DNA of 5,273 bases, taken from contig CAKTTM010000141.1 in NCBI GenBank assembly GCA_934615145.1, positions 1 through 5,273 on the forward strand, in the 5' to 3' direction. Source of the stretch: an uncultured Clostridia bacterium (GTDB lineage Bacteria; Bacillota; Clostridia; Christensenellales; Aristaeellaceae). Below the pieces are notes generated by a model. The model saw only the letters and a program-made list of their open reading frames with translations, did no database searches and was not told the DNA's origin. Positions 5,216-5,273 of this stretch are shown here, piece by piece. The position numbers and the translations under genes were made by a program. Position 1 is the first letter of the stretch. Each line of letters begins with the position of its first letter.

Positions 5216-5273
5216 TTACTTATGATACCTTTCACCGCGGCGTATCTTGTGCGCGCGGTATATCTGCTCCAGC
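5216..5273 (-). CDS. C-terminal end of the gene upstream of recF, possibly a YaaA-like S4-domain RNA-binding protein
   Basis: Only the last 18 residues are inside the window: LEQIYRAHKIRRGERYHK, then TAA (5218-5216), which directly abuts the recF ATG. Firmicutes commonly carry a small S4-domain protein between dnaN and recF, and the piece RAHKIRRGERY loosely resembles the R-G-x-K-I-x-x-G-D-x-V pattern near the end of that domain. The match is short, and another frame also stays open across this stretch, ending at a TGA inside recF. Position supports the S4 guess more than the sequence does. Confidence 0.4.
   Translation of the reverse strand, partial: LEQIYRAHKIRRGERYHK

Noticed and set aside
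1..5273. CRISPR arrays, insertion sequences, tRNA or rRNA genes, replication origin
   Set aside because: No repeated spacer units, transposase fragments, paired terminal repeats, cloverleaf sequences or DnaA-box clusters were noticed. recF often lies near the origin, but nothing here shows it.

Overview
The window reads as a bacterial chromosome of high G+C, probably from the Firmicutes (Clostridia-like). The clues are a RecF with Clostridia-like sequence, a protein kinase-fold protein of a type I recall from Firmicutes, a Firmicutes-like MATE transporter, and the tail of a small ORF abutting recF where the dnaA-dnaN-S4-recF order of Firmicutes places a YaaA-like gene. The phylum call is from remembered family patterns and was not tested by alignment.

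Left third (1-1611, all minus strand, read right to left): a compact operon of a XylT/DmpQ-type [2Fe-2S] ferredoxin (TTG start at 1611), a catechol 2,3-dioxygenase of the XylE type (1237-308), and the N-terminal part of an IclR-family regulator (from 292, leaving the window at its left edge). The dioxygenase keeps all its metal-binding and catalytic residues. The ferredoxin has Arg where the third cluster cysteine should be. The regulator has an apparent one-base deletion after codon 26. In proteobacterial meta-cleavage operons this kind of ferredoxin re-reduces the iron of oxidised dioxygenase, so the pair makes sense, but two of the three genes carry visible damage or sequence error.

Intergenic region (1612-1902): a minus-strand intrinsic terminator (1754-1782), a perfect 7-bp inverted repeat that could be an operator (1657-1677), a weak candidate promoter for the ferredoxin operon, and a strong sigma-A-type promoter (1846-1874) for the rightward genes.

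Middle (1903-4103, plus strand): a two-gene operon of a MATE-family efflux transporter and a protein kinase-like protein, joined by an ATGA stop/start overlap. The kinase-like protein has a degenerate DFG region.

Right (4100-5273, minus strand): recF, convergent with the kinase-like gene and overlapping it by the four bases TTAA. Since no intergenic space exists, the recF terminator appears to lie inside the opposing gene (3960-3985). Directly upstream of recF, with TAA abutting ATG, is the C-terminal end of another reading frame, possibly the S4-domain protein normally found there.

No tRNA, rRNA, CRISPR array, insertion sequence or origin was seen. The most useful observations are the broken cluster motif in the ferredoxin, the frameshifted regulator, the aerobic ring-cleavage genes beside a Firmicutes-type recF, and the terminator embedded in a convergent coding sequence.
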